DNA of 64,000 bases from Metaruminococcus_A sp964607135 (GTDB lineage Bacteria; Bacillota; Clostridia; Oscillospirales; Ruminococcaceae), in contig CAZSIV010000001.1 in NCBI GenBank assembly GCA_964607135.1, forward strand, positions 62,001-126,000, in the 5' to 3' direction. Below, piece after piece: positions 57,093 to 64,000 of this stretch; position 1 is the stretch's first letter; each line of letters begins with the position of its first letter. The notes below the pieces were generated by a model, which saw nothing but the letters and a program-made list of their open reading frames with translations, was not told the origin of the DNA and did not search any database. A program made the position numbers and the translations under genes.

Positions 57093-59192
57093 ATGGGTAC
57101 AATTGGCACTTTCGGTTCATTTACGACAGCACTGCTGGGAATTTACGCCTCTCAGCACGGCTTAAATGTGACGGGAAACAATATTTCCAATATCAATACG
57201 CCGGGCTACACCAGACAAAGGCTGGATCAGATCAGTCTCCATATGAGCGGAGCCGAGCGGTATGAGCAGCGGTATAACCTGAAGATCGGCAACGGTGCTT
57301 TGGTCACTGGTGTTTCGCAGATCCGCGACCCTTATCTGGATATTCGGTACCGTTCTGAATCGGCGAGCGTCGGCGCGATGGACACCAAGCTCAACGGCTT
57401 AAATGCCATCGCTAAAATATTGGATGAAATTGGGGCCGGGGACGATGAGCACGGCATCATCGGCGCACAGTTCAGCGAACTGTTAAAGACGCTGCAGAAT
57501 CTCTCCGATCAGACCAATCAGGAAGAGTACGACAGCCAGGTTCGCTCCGCCGCCTCTGCTTTGGTCTCTCTGTTCAACTCCGCTTCAACGGAATTGCAGG
57601 AAGTATACAACAACACTGTTACCAGCTTCAAGCAGGATCTGAAAACGGTTAACGAAACGCTGTACAGCATCCGGGAACTGAACGCGTCGATCCGCACGAG
57701 CGAGCTGCACGGAGACCGTGCGCTGGAGCTGCGCGACGAGCGGAACCGGTTGATCGACGAGCTTTCCCAGTACATGAAGATCGACGTCACCTACGGGGAA
57801 GAGGACATTGGCATGGGGATGACGGTTGAGAAGCTGACTATCCGGTTGGCAAACGCCAATCCGGATGGAAATGTGGACTCCGACGTATCCATGCTTGTAG
57901 ACGGCCTTTACGCCACTCAGTTCGAAATGCCCGACACTCTGTCGCGGCCCAATCCCGACTATGACCCCAACGATCCGACCTCGCAGGAATATCTGTCGGT
58001 CAAAAACGACAACTTCACCCTTTGCCTGACTAAATTGGTTGATGTCAAGGGCCATCCCTGGGAGGATATCAGCAAGCCGGAGGTCACCCAAATGACACTG
58101 GCGGAGTTCAACCAGGCGAAACAGGATTTGCAGAACGATCCCAATTTCGACGGGGTCGATACGGTTGACGACGGCAACGGCAACCGCGTCAGTTATAGCT
58201 TTACGACAAAAGACATCCTCGATCCTGCGGGAAACGTGATCGAAACCAGATATTATGTCTCCAAAATCGCTTCAAAATATACCCAGCCCGTAGAGCTGGA
58301 CGACAACGACCTCTACGGTTCTCTGCAGTCCAGCCGGGAGCTGCTGACCGAATCGGGTGAGTTTGCTTCAGCGGATTATATCAAAAATGTGGACGAAAAC
58401 GCCGCTTCCAAGCGCGGCATTCCCTACTATCAGCGTTCTCTGGATCTTCTCGCCAATAAAATCGCCGCTGTCTTCAACGAAGCAAACAACGGCTTTATGG
58501 TGAATAAAGAGGGGTACTATGTCGACAGCACCGGCAAAGCGATCGAGCTGGACAGCGTTCCTGTGAGCAAGCACGTTTCCCTGACCGACGCACAGAAAAC
58601 CGCGCTCGAAAACCTAGGGTATGATTCCCTGAGCAAATACCTCGAAGACCAGGGGGGCGTCCGGCCGGAGGGCATGGGCAACCTGTTCAGCAATCACGGC
58701 GCATCCAACGACGCCGACGGAATCAATGCATCGAATATCTCGATTTCCATCGGCTGGTACAACGGCGATATAAAGATTGTCCCCTCCTATGTGAACCCCT
58801 CTGAGCTCGATGAGATCGCCAGTACTTCGAACGAAAACATCGTCCATCTGCGCGCCGTTATGGAAGCCGGCTTCGATTATATCCCCAGCGATATCCTGGA
58901 CGGTGCAAGTGACGTCCCGATTTTTACGGGCAGCTTCTCCGCCATGATGAACAATGTTGAAAGTATTTTGGGCAACGACCAGCGTAAAACCACCACCATG
59001 CTGAACACTTATTACGCTTCCGCCGTCGACCTGGACACCAGCCGTGATTCGGTCTCCGGCGTCGATCTCAACGACGAAGCGGTCAATCTGATTCAATATC
59101 AAAAGGCCTACACCGCCGCCTGCCGTCTGATGACCACCATAGACGAAGCTTTGGAACGACTCATCAGCAATACCGGCATCGTAGGAAGATAA
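57093..59192 (+). CDS. flgK: Hook-filament junction protein FlgK (HAP1)
   Basis: 699 residues. N-terminal TTALLGIYASQHGLNVTGNN followed by NISNINTPGYTRQRLDQISL is the FlgK signature; the coiled regions follow (QEEYDSQVRSAASALVSLFN, LRDERNRLIDELSQYMKIDV). The C-terminal DEAVNLIQYQKAYTAACRLM and TIDEALERLISNTG match HAP1. The variable middle is larger than in B. subtilis FlgK (507). AAAGGAG upstream of the ATG. Confidence 0.96.
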   Translation: MGTIGTFGSFTTALLGIYASQHGLNVTGNNISNINTPGYTRQRLDQISLHMSGAERYEQRYNLKIGNGALVTGVSQIRDPYLDIRYRSESASVGAMDTKLNGLNAIAKILDEIGAGDDEHGIIGAQFSELLKTLQNLSDQTNQEEYDSQVRSAASALVSLFNSASTELQEVYNNTVTSFKQDLKTVNETLYSIRELNASIRTSELHGDRALELRDERNRLIDELSQYMKIDVTYGEEDIGMGMTVEKLTIRLANANPDGNVDSDVSMLVDGLYATQFEMPDTLSRPNPDYDPNDPTSQEYLSVKNDNFTLCLTKLVDVKGHPWEDISKPEVTQMTLAEFNQAKQDLQNDPNFDGVDTVDDGNGNRVSYSFTTKDILDPAGNVIETRYYVSKIASKYTQPVELDDNDLYGSLQSSRELLTESGEFASADYIKNVDENAASKRGIPYYQRSLDLLANKIAAVFNEANNGFMVNKEGYYVDSTGKAIELDSVPVSKHVSLTDAQKTALENLGYDSLSKYLEDQGGVRPEGMGNLFSNHGASNDADGINASNISISIGWYNGDIKIVPSYVNPSELDEIASTSNENIVHLRAVMEAGFDYIPSDILDGASDVPIFTGSFSAMMNNVESILGNDQRKTTTMLNTYYASAVDLDTSRDSVSGVDLNDEAVNLIQYQKAYTAACRLMTTIDEALERLISNTGIVGR

Positions 59193-59206
59193 GGAGGTTT
59201 TGTTAG

Positions 59207-60337
59207 ATGATTCGTGCAACGACCGGCGGCGTCCTCAGAGGCTACAGAACCGGCTTGATGAGTTCCTTTATCAGGCTCAACAGCGCACGGGACACCGTTT
59301 TGACACAGCGCAAATTCAACTCTTACGCGGAAGACCCTGCCGCCGCCGCGCAGAGCTACCAATTGCACCGCGCCTTCCAGCGGACGGATTCGCAGATTAC
59401 CATCAGCAACTCCACCATCCGCAAGTTTTCCACAGCTTATACCGCTGTCGACAGCGTGGTGGGGATGGTGGACAACGAACAGAAGAATTCTTCCTGGTAT
59501 ACGGTTCTCCGCGCCGCAAACCAGCCCACCGGCGCCGGGCGGACTGCGCTTGGGGTGGAGCTCAAGGAGCTTGCCGAAAGCATTGTCCAGACGATGAACA
59601 ACCAGTATGGAAGCACCTTTTCTTTTGCCGGAGCGGACGGACTGAACGTCCCGTTCACCTGGGAAGGCGAAGGGGACGACCGGAAGCTCTGCTACCGCGG
59701 CATCCCGGTAGACGTTAAGATTCCGGAAGAGCGCCACGACAATCCGCTCGATCCGACCGAGGTCACCAACGCGGATGAAATTGCCAAAGCGAAGGAGCAG
59801 CTGCAAAAGCTCGATTACCTCAAGGACGAGTCGCGTTACGTCGATATTGGTCTCGGTTTAAAGGAAGACAGCAACGGCAAGCTGATCGAATCCAGCGCCT
59901 TCAACGATTCCCTGCCGGGAATTAAGATTTTGGGGTACGGCACGGATGAAGACGGCGATCCGAAGAACATCGCCTCCATTATCCATCGTATGGGCGTTCT
60001 TCTTTCCAACTGCGACGAGAGCACCGGCGAATGGAAAGGCGGCGCAGATGGAGAAGACTGTGCCGAGTTCCAGCGTCTCGCTGAAAAATTCAGCGATGCG
60101 GCGGCAGAGGTTAAGAAGTCCCACGTCGAGCTCTCTACAAAGGTCACCTTCTTAAACAACAACCATAAGCAGCTGGTCACAACATCCGACACCATCAACG
60201 AACAGCTCTACGACATTGAGCGGTGCGATCTCGCCGACGCAATTACGTCGTTTTCGTGGGCGCAGTATTGCTACAACGCGGCTTTAAAGATGGGAAACAG
60301 CATCCTGTCCGGAAGTTTGATGGATTATTTGAATTAG
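59207..60337 (+). CDS. flgL: Hook-filament junction protein FlgL (HAP3)
   Basis: 376 residues of the flagellin/FlgL family. RLNSARDTVLTQRKFNSYAE and EDPAAAAQSYQLHRAFQRTD are the D0/D1 features; LAESIVQTMNNQYGSTFSFA is in the core. The C-terminal ELSTKVTFLNNNHKQLVTTS and CDLADAITSFSWAQYCYNAA are the FlgL end. 14 bases after flgK, with AAGGAGG. Confidence 0.94.
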   Translation: MIRATTGGVLRGYRTGLMSSFIRLNSARDTVLTQRKFNSYAEDPAAAAQSYQLHRAFQRTDSQITISNSTIRKFSTAYTAVDSVVGMVDNEQKNSSWYTVLRAANQPTGAGRTALGVELKELAESIVQTMNNQYGSTFSFAGADGLNVPFTWEGEGDDRKLCYRGIPVDVKIPEERHDNPLDPTEVTNADEIAKAKEQLQKLDYLKDESRYVDIGLGLKEDSNGKLIESSAFNDSLPGIKILGYGTDEDGDPKNIASIIHRMGVLLSNCDESTGEWKGGADGEDCAEFQRLAEKFSDAAAEVKKSHVELSTKVTFLNNNHKQLVTTSDTINEQLYDIERCDLADAITSFSWAQYCYNAALKMGNSILSGSLMDYLN

Positions 60338-60394
60338 GAAGCAAATATTCGACATTATTATATCATTTGGATTGGAAAGGAGTCCGTAGTCCTT

Positions 60395-60994
60395 ATGTAT
60401 CCGCTCATTGAAATCAAGACTGTGCCGATTGAAATTGAAATCAAAACAACAAACGCCAAGCTTGAGTATGCACGCGGAACAGCCGATCTGGAGATTTCCA
60501 GGAACGAAGGCGGCTTGAGTATCCACAGTCGTCCAATCCGCCTCAATATCGACACCTTCGAGGCGAGAAATTCCATCGTCCCCACCCCGGCGCGTTCCGT
60601 TGTCCAGAATGCACAGAGAGGACAGCAGGCCGCGTACCAGGCAACTGCGACCTATGCCAGGCAGGGACAGCTTCTGCTCAATGCACAGATTGGTCAGGAG
60701 CTCGTCACACAGTTTGCCGAAGAGGCGCAGAATCAAAATCTGAAAACCAACGTCGGGATTCAGTTTTTGCCCAGCGCCGCGCCGGAAATCAGCTGGGATC
60801 CCGCCGAGATGCAGATTCGTTATGAAATGGATAAGCTGAACTTCGACTGGCGTCTCAACGAGCCCCGGTTTGAATTTGTTCCGGGTGACGTTCAGATCTC
60901 GGTTACGCAGCATCCGGACGTCGAGATCAAATACGTCGGCGGCCCCCTCTATGTGCCCCCGTCCGCCGACCCGGGCTACGAGGCTGAAGCCTGA
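60395..60994 (+). CDS. DUF6470-family protein (YviE-like)
   Basis: 199 residues, matching the family of B. subtilis YviE, which lies between flgL and fliW there too. MYPLIEIKTVPIEIEIKTTN then AKLEYARGTADLEISRNEGG and SIHSRPIRLNIDTFEARNSI are characteristic. The C-terminal half is beta-rich (MDKLNFDWRLNEPRFEFVPG). Function is not known; conservation of position suggests a link to late flagellar assembly. Confidence 0.85.
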   Translation: MYPLIEIKTVPIEIEIKTTNAKLEYARGTADLEISRNEGGLSIHSRPIRLNIDTFEARNSIVPTPARSVVQNAQRGQQAAYQATATYARQGQLLLNAQIGQELVTQFAEEAQNQNLKTNVGIQFLPSAAPEISWDPAEMQIRYEMDKLNFDWRLNEPRFEFVPGDVQISVTQHPDVEIKYVGGPLYVPPSADPGYEAEA

Positions 60995-61015
60995 AAATGA
61001 TAGGAGGCTGTTGCC

Positions 61016-61471
61016 TTGAAAGTTCAAACCAAATATTTTGGCGAGATCGATTATGAATCGGACGAATGTCTCACCTTCCCCAACGGGCTGTTCGGTTTTG
61101 AATCGGAGCAGCGATTTCTGCTTTTGCCCTTCGAAGGGAGCATCGGCACGCTGTTCTGCTTACAGAGTATCCAAACCCCTTCCTTAGCGTTTATCGCTAT
61201 GGATCCGTTTGCGCTCCGCTCTGACTATATGCCTGCGCTGCGCCCTGCGGAGCTGAAAGCTTTGGATGTTCCCGACCACGAACAGCTCTGTTATTACGTG
61301 TTTTGTGCGATTAAAAAGCCGGTGTCCGACAGTACCGTCAACCTGAAATGTCCAATCGCCATCAATCCGGAGACTCTTACTGCATATCAGGTGATCCTGG
61401 AAACCGATCTCTATCATATGCGTCATCCTCTGGCTGAATTCGTTCAGGATGAGGAGGGCGTATCATGCTGA
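61016..61471 (+). CDS. fliW: Flagellar assembly factor FliW
   Basis: FliW binds flagellin and, when free, sequesters CsrA, giving homeostatic control of flagellin synthesis. 151 residues: QTKYFGEIDYESDECLTFPN (family start), GLFGFESEQRFLLLPFE, SIQTPSLAFIAMDPFALRSD and STVNLKCPIAINPETLTAYQ. The start is TTG at 61016 with TAGGAGG eight bases upstream. Overlaps csrA by seven bases. Confidence 0.95.
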   Translation: MKVQTKYFGEIDYESDECLTFPNGLFGFESEQRFLLLPFEGSIGTLFCLQSIQTPSLAFIAMDPFALRSDYMPALRPAELKALDVPDHEQLCYYVFCAIKKPVSDSTVNLKCPIAINPETLTAYQVILETDLYHMRHPLAEFVQDEEGVSC

Positions 61472-61803
61472 TTTTACAACGCCGTGCCGGAGAATCGATC
61501 CGGATCGGCGACGATATCGAAATTGCCGTCCTGACAGTCGAGGGGGGACGGGTGCGGCTCGCGATTACTGCGCCAACCGAAGTGACGATCCTCCGCAGCG
61601 AGTTGATCGAAGCGCAGGCCGTAAATCAGGACTCCGCCATGGAGCAGACCACCCCGTCGGAACTGTTCGGCATTCTTGAAGGAGTGCTTCCGGATCAGGG
61701 GGTGCGTCTCGCCGCTCAGCCAAAACCGGTGGTTCCTTTTTCCGGCCTCAGGCAGAGGGAAAAGCAGAATAGACCACAGCAGAAAGGAGGAGATTCCAAA
61801 TGA
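61465..61803 (+). CDS. csrA: Carbon storage/translational regulator CsrA with C-terminal extension
   Basis: RNA-binding dimer that blocks flagellin translation by occupying GGA sites at the ribosome-binding site. Residues 1-55 are the usual domain: MLILQRRAGESIRIGDDIEI, VEGGRVRLAITAPTEVTILR, with Arg44-equivalent in the last strand and the FliW-binding face near the end. CsrA is normally about 60-75 residues; this has 112 because of a tail rich in Gln, Pro and Lys. Overlaps fliW (7 bases) and yjfB (4 bases). Confidence 0.92.
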   Translation: MLILQRRAGESIRIGDDIEIAVLTVEGGRVRLAITAPTEVTILRSELIEAQAVNQDSAMEQTTPSELFGILEGVLPDQGVRLAAQPKPVVPFSGLRQREKQNRPQQKGGDSK

Positions 61804-61982
61804 TGGAACAGATTGCCGCCATGTCTATGAGCATGAGTGCCGCAACGGTCGCGCAGAATTATTCGATCGCGGTCACCAAAAAGACAATGGAATCCCAGGA
61901 GCTCGCCGCTCAGGAGCTTTTAAAGATGCTCCCCGAGACTCCGGCTCCCGCTAAGGGCCAGTATATCGACGTTTACGCCTAA
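61800..61982 (+). CDS. Putative motility protein YjfB
   Basis: A 60-residue protein of the YjfB motility family: IAAMSMSMSAATVAQNYSIA, then VTKKTMESQELAAQELLKML. Members are encoded in flagellar regulons of Firmicutes but the function is not defined. ATG overlaps csrA (ATGA). Followed by a strong terminator. Confidence 0.8.
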   Translation: MMEQIAAMSMSMSAATVAQNYSIAVTKKTMESQELAAQELLKMLPETPAPAKGQYIDVYA

Positions 61983-61994
61983 ATTCTGCCCTCA

Positions 61995-62033
61995 AACAGC
62001 CCGCTGGATACGCTCCGGCGGGCTGTTTTTTAT
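61995..62033 (+). terminator. Terminator at the end of the flgM-yjfB operon
   Basis: Perfect 10-base arms AACAGCCCGC (61995-62004) and GCGGGCTGTT (62018-62027) with a run of six T. Confidence 0.92.
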
Positions 62034-62082
62034 CGAGCTGCGCCCGGCGAAAAATTTTTCGAAAAAATTTTTCTTTCTTCCT

Positions 62083-62109
62083 TAATTTTTTGGACGGGTG
62101 CGCCGATAC
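62083..62109 (+). promoter_or_regulatory. Sigma-28 promoter of fliC
   Basis: TAAT (62083-62086), 15-base spacer, GCCGATAC (62102-62109): seven of eight matches at -10. Predicted start about 62116, giving a leader of about 108 bases. Confidence 0.75.
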
Positions 62110-62178
62110 AGTAATTGTCGGCAGAGTTCCTTCTGCTTATGAAGGCCTGTAGGTGGAAGAAGCTCGGCTACAACAGCG

Positions 62179-62215
62179 CGGGGAATGGATGCCCCGGAAA
62201 ATATTTTATGGAGGA
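62179..62215 (+). promoter_or_regulatory. CsrA binding sites in the fliC leader
   Basis: Site 2: hairpin CGGGG (62179-62183)/CCCCG (62192-62196) presenting GGA in the loop AATGGATG. Site 1: the Shine-Dalgarno ATGGAGGA (62208-62215), which also contains GGA. The spacing of two GGA sites, one hairpin and one at the ribosome-binding site, is that of the B. subtilis hag leader. Confidence 0.7.
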
Positions 62216-62223
62216 ATTTTATC

Positions 62224-63984
62224 ATGCGTATTCAGCACAATATTATGGCGATGAACGCCTACCGTAACTACAACAGCAATGTCAGCGCGATGAAGTCCAA
62301 CCTCGAGAAGCTGTCTTCCGGCTACAAGATCAACCGTGCCGGCGACGACGCTGCGGGTCTTGCGATTTCTGAGAAAATGCGCGCTCAGATCACCGGTTTG
62401 AACGCCGCTCAGAAGAACGTAAAAGACGGTATCTCCCTTGTCCAGACCGCTGAGGGCGCGATGCAGGAAGTTCAGGATATGTTAAACCGTATGGTTTACC
62501 TGGCGACCCAGTCCGCCAACGGTACATACGACAACGAGGTTGACCGTGCGAACCTTCAGAAAGAGCTCGAGCAGCTGACTTCTGAAATCGACCGTATCTC
62601 CGACTCCGCGAACTTCAACGGCATCAAGCTGCTGGATGGTTCTAAAGCGGATCCGATCAAAGAGGCAACCACCACATATTCTCTTGATCCCAGCAAGTTC
62701 ACCAGCGTAACAATCGCTGACACTAAGGCGAATCCGGTTATCGGCGCCGACACTGTTGAATTCAGCGAGGCTACAGAGGCCGCTAAGACCAAGTTTGAGG
62801 TTGACCTTTCCCAGGTGAAATGGGAAAATGCCGCTACGAATGATACGGCGAAGTTAACGATAGGCGGTTACTCCGTTGATCTTACTGCGACTACTGCCGG
62901 CCCTCAGGATGTATATGCTCTGTTGAAGACTGCAGCTACTGGTGTTACCCAGGTTACAGTTAATACCGGTGGAGGTAAGTTCAACGTTACCTTTGACGAC
63001 GCAAACAAAAAGATCACCTTTGATCTGGCTACCCTGCCTACAGCAGCGGCTACTGCTGCCGCGGCGGATCTGAAGTCCAACTATACTGTCACGCTGACCG
63101 GCGCTGATGGTTATCAGTGGAACGGCGGTACCCGCGTACTGACAGATGGTGCGAACCCTGTGGCCGGTACTCCTGCCAACACGGTAATCACCGCGGCGAA
63201 CCTCGGCATTCAGGGCGACGGTGCGGACGACGGCTTTGCGATGACCATCGACGGCAAGACCTTTGTGCTCGCTGTGGGCGACGACACCAATGTTCCTGCC
63301 GCGGATAAGCTGCCGGAAGGCGTCGTTCGGTTAGAGATCAGCGCGGACGCCGACCAGGAAGCGGTTATGAAGGCGTTGGCCAACGCGATTGACGGAGCCG
63401 GTACCATCTGGAGCGCCGGTGTTAACAAGGACGGTAATTTGACACTGGCACAGACGGATACAAGCGATGATGCGAAGAATGCTCAGTTGAAAACCAAAGA
63501 GGATATTGAGAAGACGATCACTAAGGGAACACTGACTGAAACCGTAGGCGAGGCTCCTACAAAATTGCAGCAGGAGGCGAGCCCCCTGACCCTTCAGATC
63601 GGCGACACAGCTGATCCTTACAATAAGCTGTCTGTCAAGATCGGCGATATCCATGCGAAAGCGCTTGGAATCGATACAAAGAGCATCAATATCAAGACGC
63701 AGGATGCGGCGGCGGATGCGGTTGCGAAGATTAAAGACGCGATCAACACCGTTTCTTCTATCCGCGGCGATCTGGGCGCGACCCAGAACCGTCTGGAGCA
63801 CACCGCGAACAACCTCTCCGTCATGCAGGAGAACATTCAGGATGCCGAGTCCAGCATCCGCGATACCGACGTAGCGGAAGAGATGATGGCTTACACCAAG
63901 AACAACATCCTGATTCAGTCTGCTCAGGCTATGCTTGCTCAGGCCAATCAGATCCCGCAGGGCGTTCTGCAGCTGCTCCAGTAA
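62224..63984 (+). CDS. fliC: Flagellin
   Basis: Filament subunit, 586 residues. N-terminal D0/D1: MRIQHNIMAMNAYRNYNSNV, KLSSGYKINRAGDDAAGLAI, SEKMRAQITGLNAAQKNVKD. C-terminal D1/D0: INTVSSIRGDLGATQNRLEH, DTDVAEEMMAYTKNNILIQS, ending QIPQGVLQLLQ. Residues about 150-500 are the surface-exposed variable domain, much larger than in B. subtilis Hag (304 residues in total), and some of it uses more T-ending codons than the flanks. ATG 62224 follows GGAGG; the product lacks an upstream extension. Controlled by FliA at transcription and by FliW-CsrA at translation. The gene is complete, ending 16 bases before the window edge. Confidence 0.97.
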   Translation: MRIQHNIMAMNAYRNYNSNVSAMKSNLEKLSSGYKINRAGDDAAGLAISEKMRAQITGLNAAQKNVKDGISLVQTAEGAMQEVQDMLNRMVYLATQSANGTYDNEVDRANLQKELEQLTSEIDRISDSANFNGIKLLDGSKADPIKEATTTYSLDPSKFTSVTIADTKANPVIGADTVEFSEATEAAKTKFEVDLSQVKWENAATNDTAKLTIGGYSVDLTATTAGPQDVYALLKTAATGVTQVTVNTGGGKFNVTFDDANKKITFDLATLPTAAATAAAADLKSNYTVTLTGADGYQWNGGTRVLTDGANPVAGTPANTVITAANLGIQGDGADDGFAMTIDGKTFVLAVGDDTNVPAADKLPEGVVRLEISADADQEAVMKALANAIDGAGTIWSAGVNKDGNLTLAQTDTSDDAKNAQLKTKEDIEKTITKGTLTETVGEAPTKLQQEASPLTLQIGDTADPYNKLSVKIGDIHAKALGIDTKSINIKTQDAAADAVAKIKDAINTVSSIRGDLGATQNRLEHTANNLSVMQENIQDAESSIRDTDVAEEMMAYTKNNILIQSAQAMLAQANQIPQGVLQLLQ

Positions 63985-64000
63985 GCCTTATTCTTTCTTA

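Noticed and set aside
62110..62178. Possible cyclic di-GMP riboswitch in the fliC leader
   Set aside because: The conserved GEMM core sequences were not found; the leader is explained by the CsrA-type hairpin.
1..64000. CRISPR arrays, tRNA, rRNA, prophage or integrase genes
   Set aside because: None of the expected repeat-spacer pattern, cloverleaf or gene families was seen on reading both strands.

Overview
The window is a moderately GC-rich piece of a Gram-positive, flagellated anaerobe, most likely Clostridia (Oscillospiraceae/Ruminococcaceae-like). Evidence for this: the Bacillus/Clostridium-type chemotaxis set (CheC, CheD, CheV and a FliY-type switch protein, no CheZ), FliW-CsrA control of flagellin, a probable Re-citrate synthase, Na+-pump decarboxylase subunits, and frequent TTG/GTG starts behind strong Shine-Dalgarno sequences. 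It is draft sequence: a run of 100 N (34597-34696) interrupts fliY. Organism assignment is inference from gene content.

Region 1 (1-13.6 kb) is housekeeping and accessory: the N-terminal part of a UvrD/PcrA helicase running off the left edge, a GIY-YIG protein, two membrane-decarboxylase subunits (OadB-, OadG-like), an MscS channel, an apparent three-gene unit (Re-citrate synthase, GntR/FCD regulator, MGMT-like protein) preceded by two palindromic operator candidates, two GNAT acetyltransferases, a single-ring Clp-like AAA+ protein, a lipoprotein and a large FtsA-like ATPase. Two intergenic regions (about 0.9-1.5 kb and 8.05-8.25 kb) share short GC-rich repeat blocks.

Region 2 (13.6-22.1 kb) holds a chemoreceptor, a lone FtsE-like ABC ATPase, the filament-cap cluster fliD-(small ORF)-fliS-fliT-like on the minus strand, and divergently a ParA ATPase with a ComFB-domain protein.

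Region 3 (22.2-48.6 kb) is one long minus-strand fla/che operon, read from a good sigma-A promoter at about 48.72-48.75 kb: flgB flgC fliE fliF fliG fliH fliI fliJ fliK flgD, a TIGR02530-type gene, flgE flbD motA motB fliM fliY cheY fliO fliP fliQ fliR flhB flhA fliA flgF flgG cheC cheD cheV and an EAL/HDOD gene. It builds the basal body, export gate, rod, hook, stator and switch, and encodes the flagellar sigma factor. No flhF or flhG lies between flhA and fliA, and no fliL lies between motB and fliM.

Region 4 (49-64 kb) has a minus-strand set (FliK/YlqG-like, FlhB-C-terminal-like, PilZ) divergent from cheA-cheW-cheR-cheB, then flgM-flgN-flgK-flgL-(DUF6470)-fliW-csrA-yjfB, then the flagellin gene fliC. 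Sigma-28-like promoters precede cheA, the flgM operon and fliC. Together these encode late flagellar assembly: FlgM holds FliA until hook completion, FlgN/FliS/FliW are chaperones or regulators, and CsrA probably binds the fliC leader at two GGA sites. No tRNA, rRNA, CRISPR array, transposase or prophage was seen.
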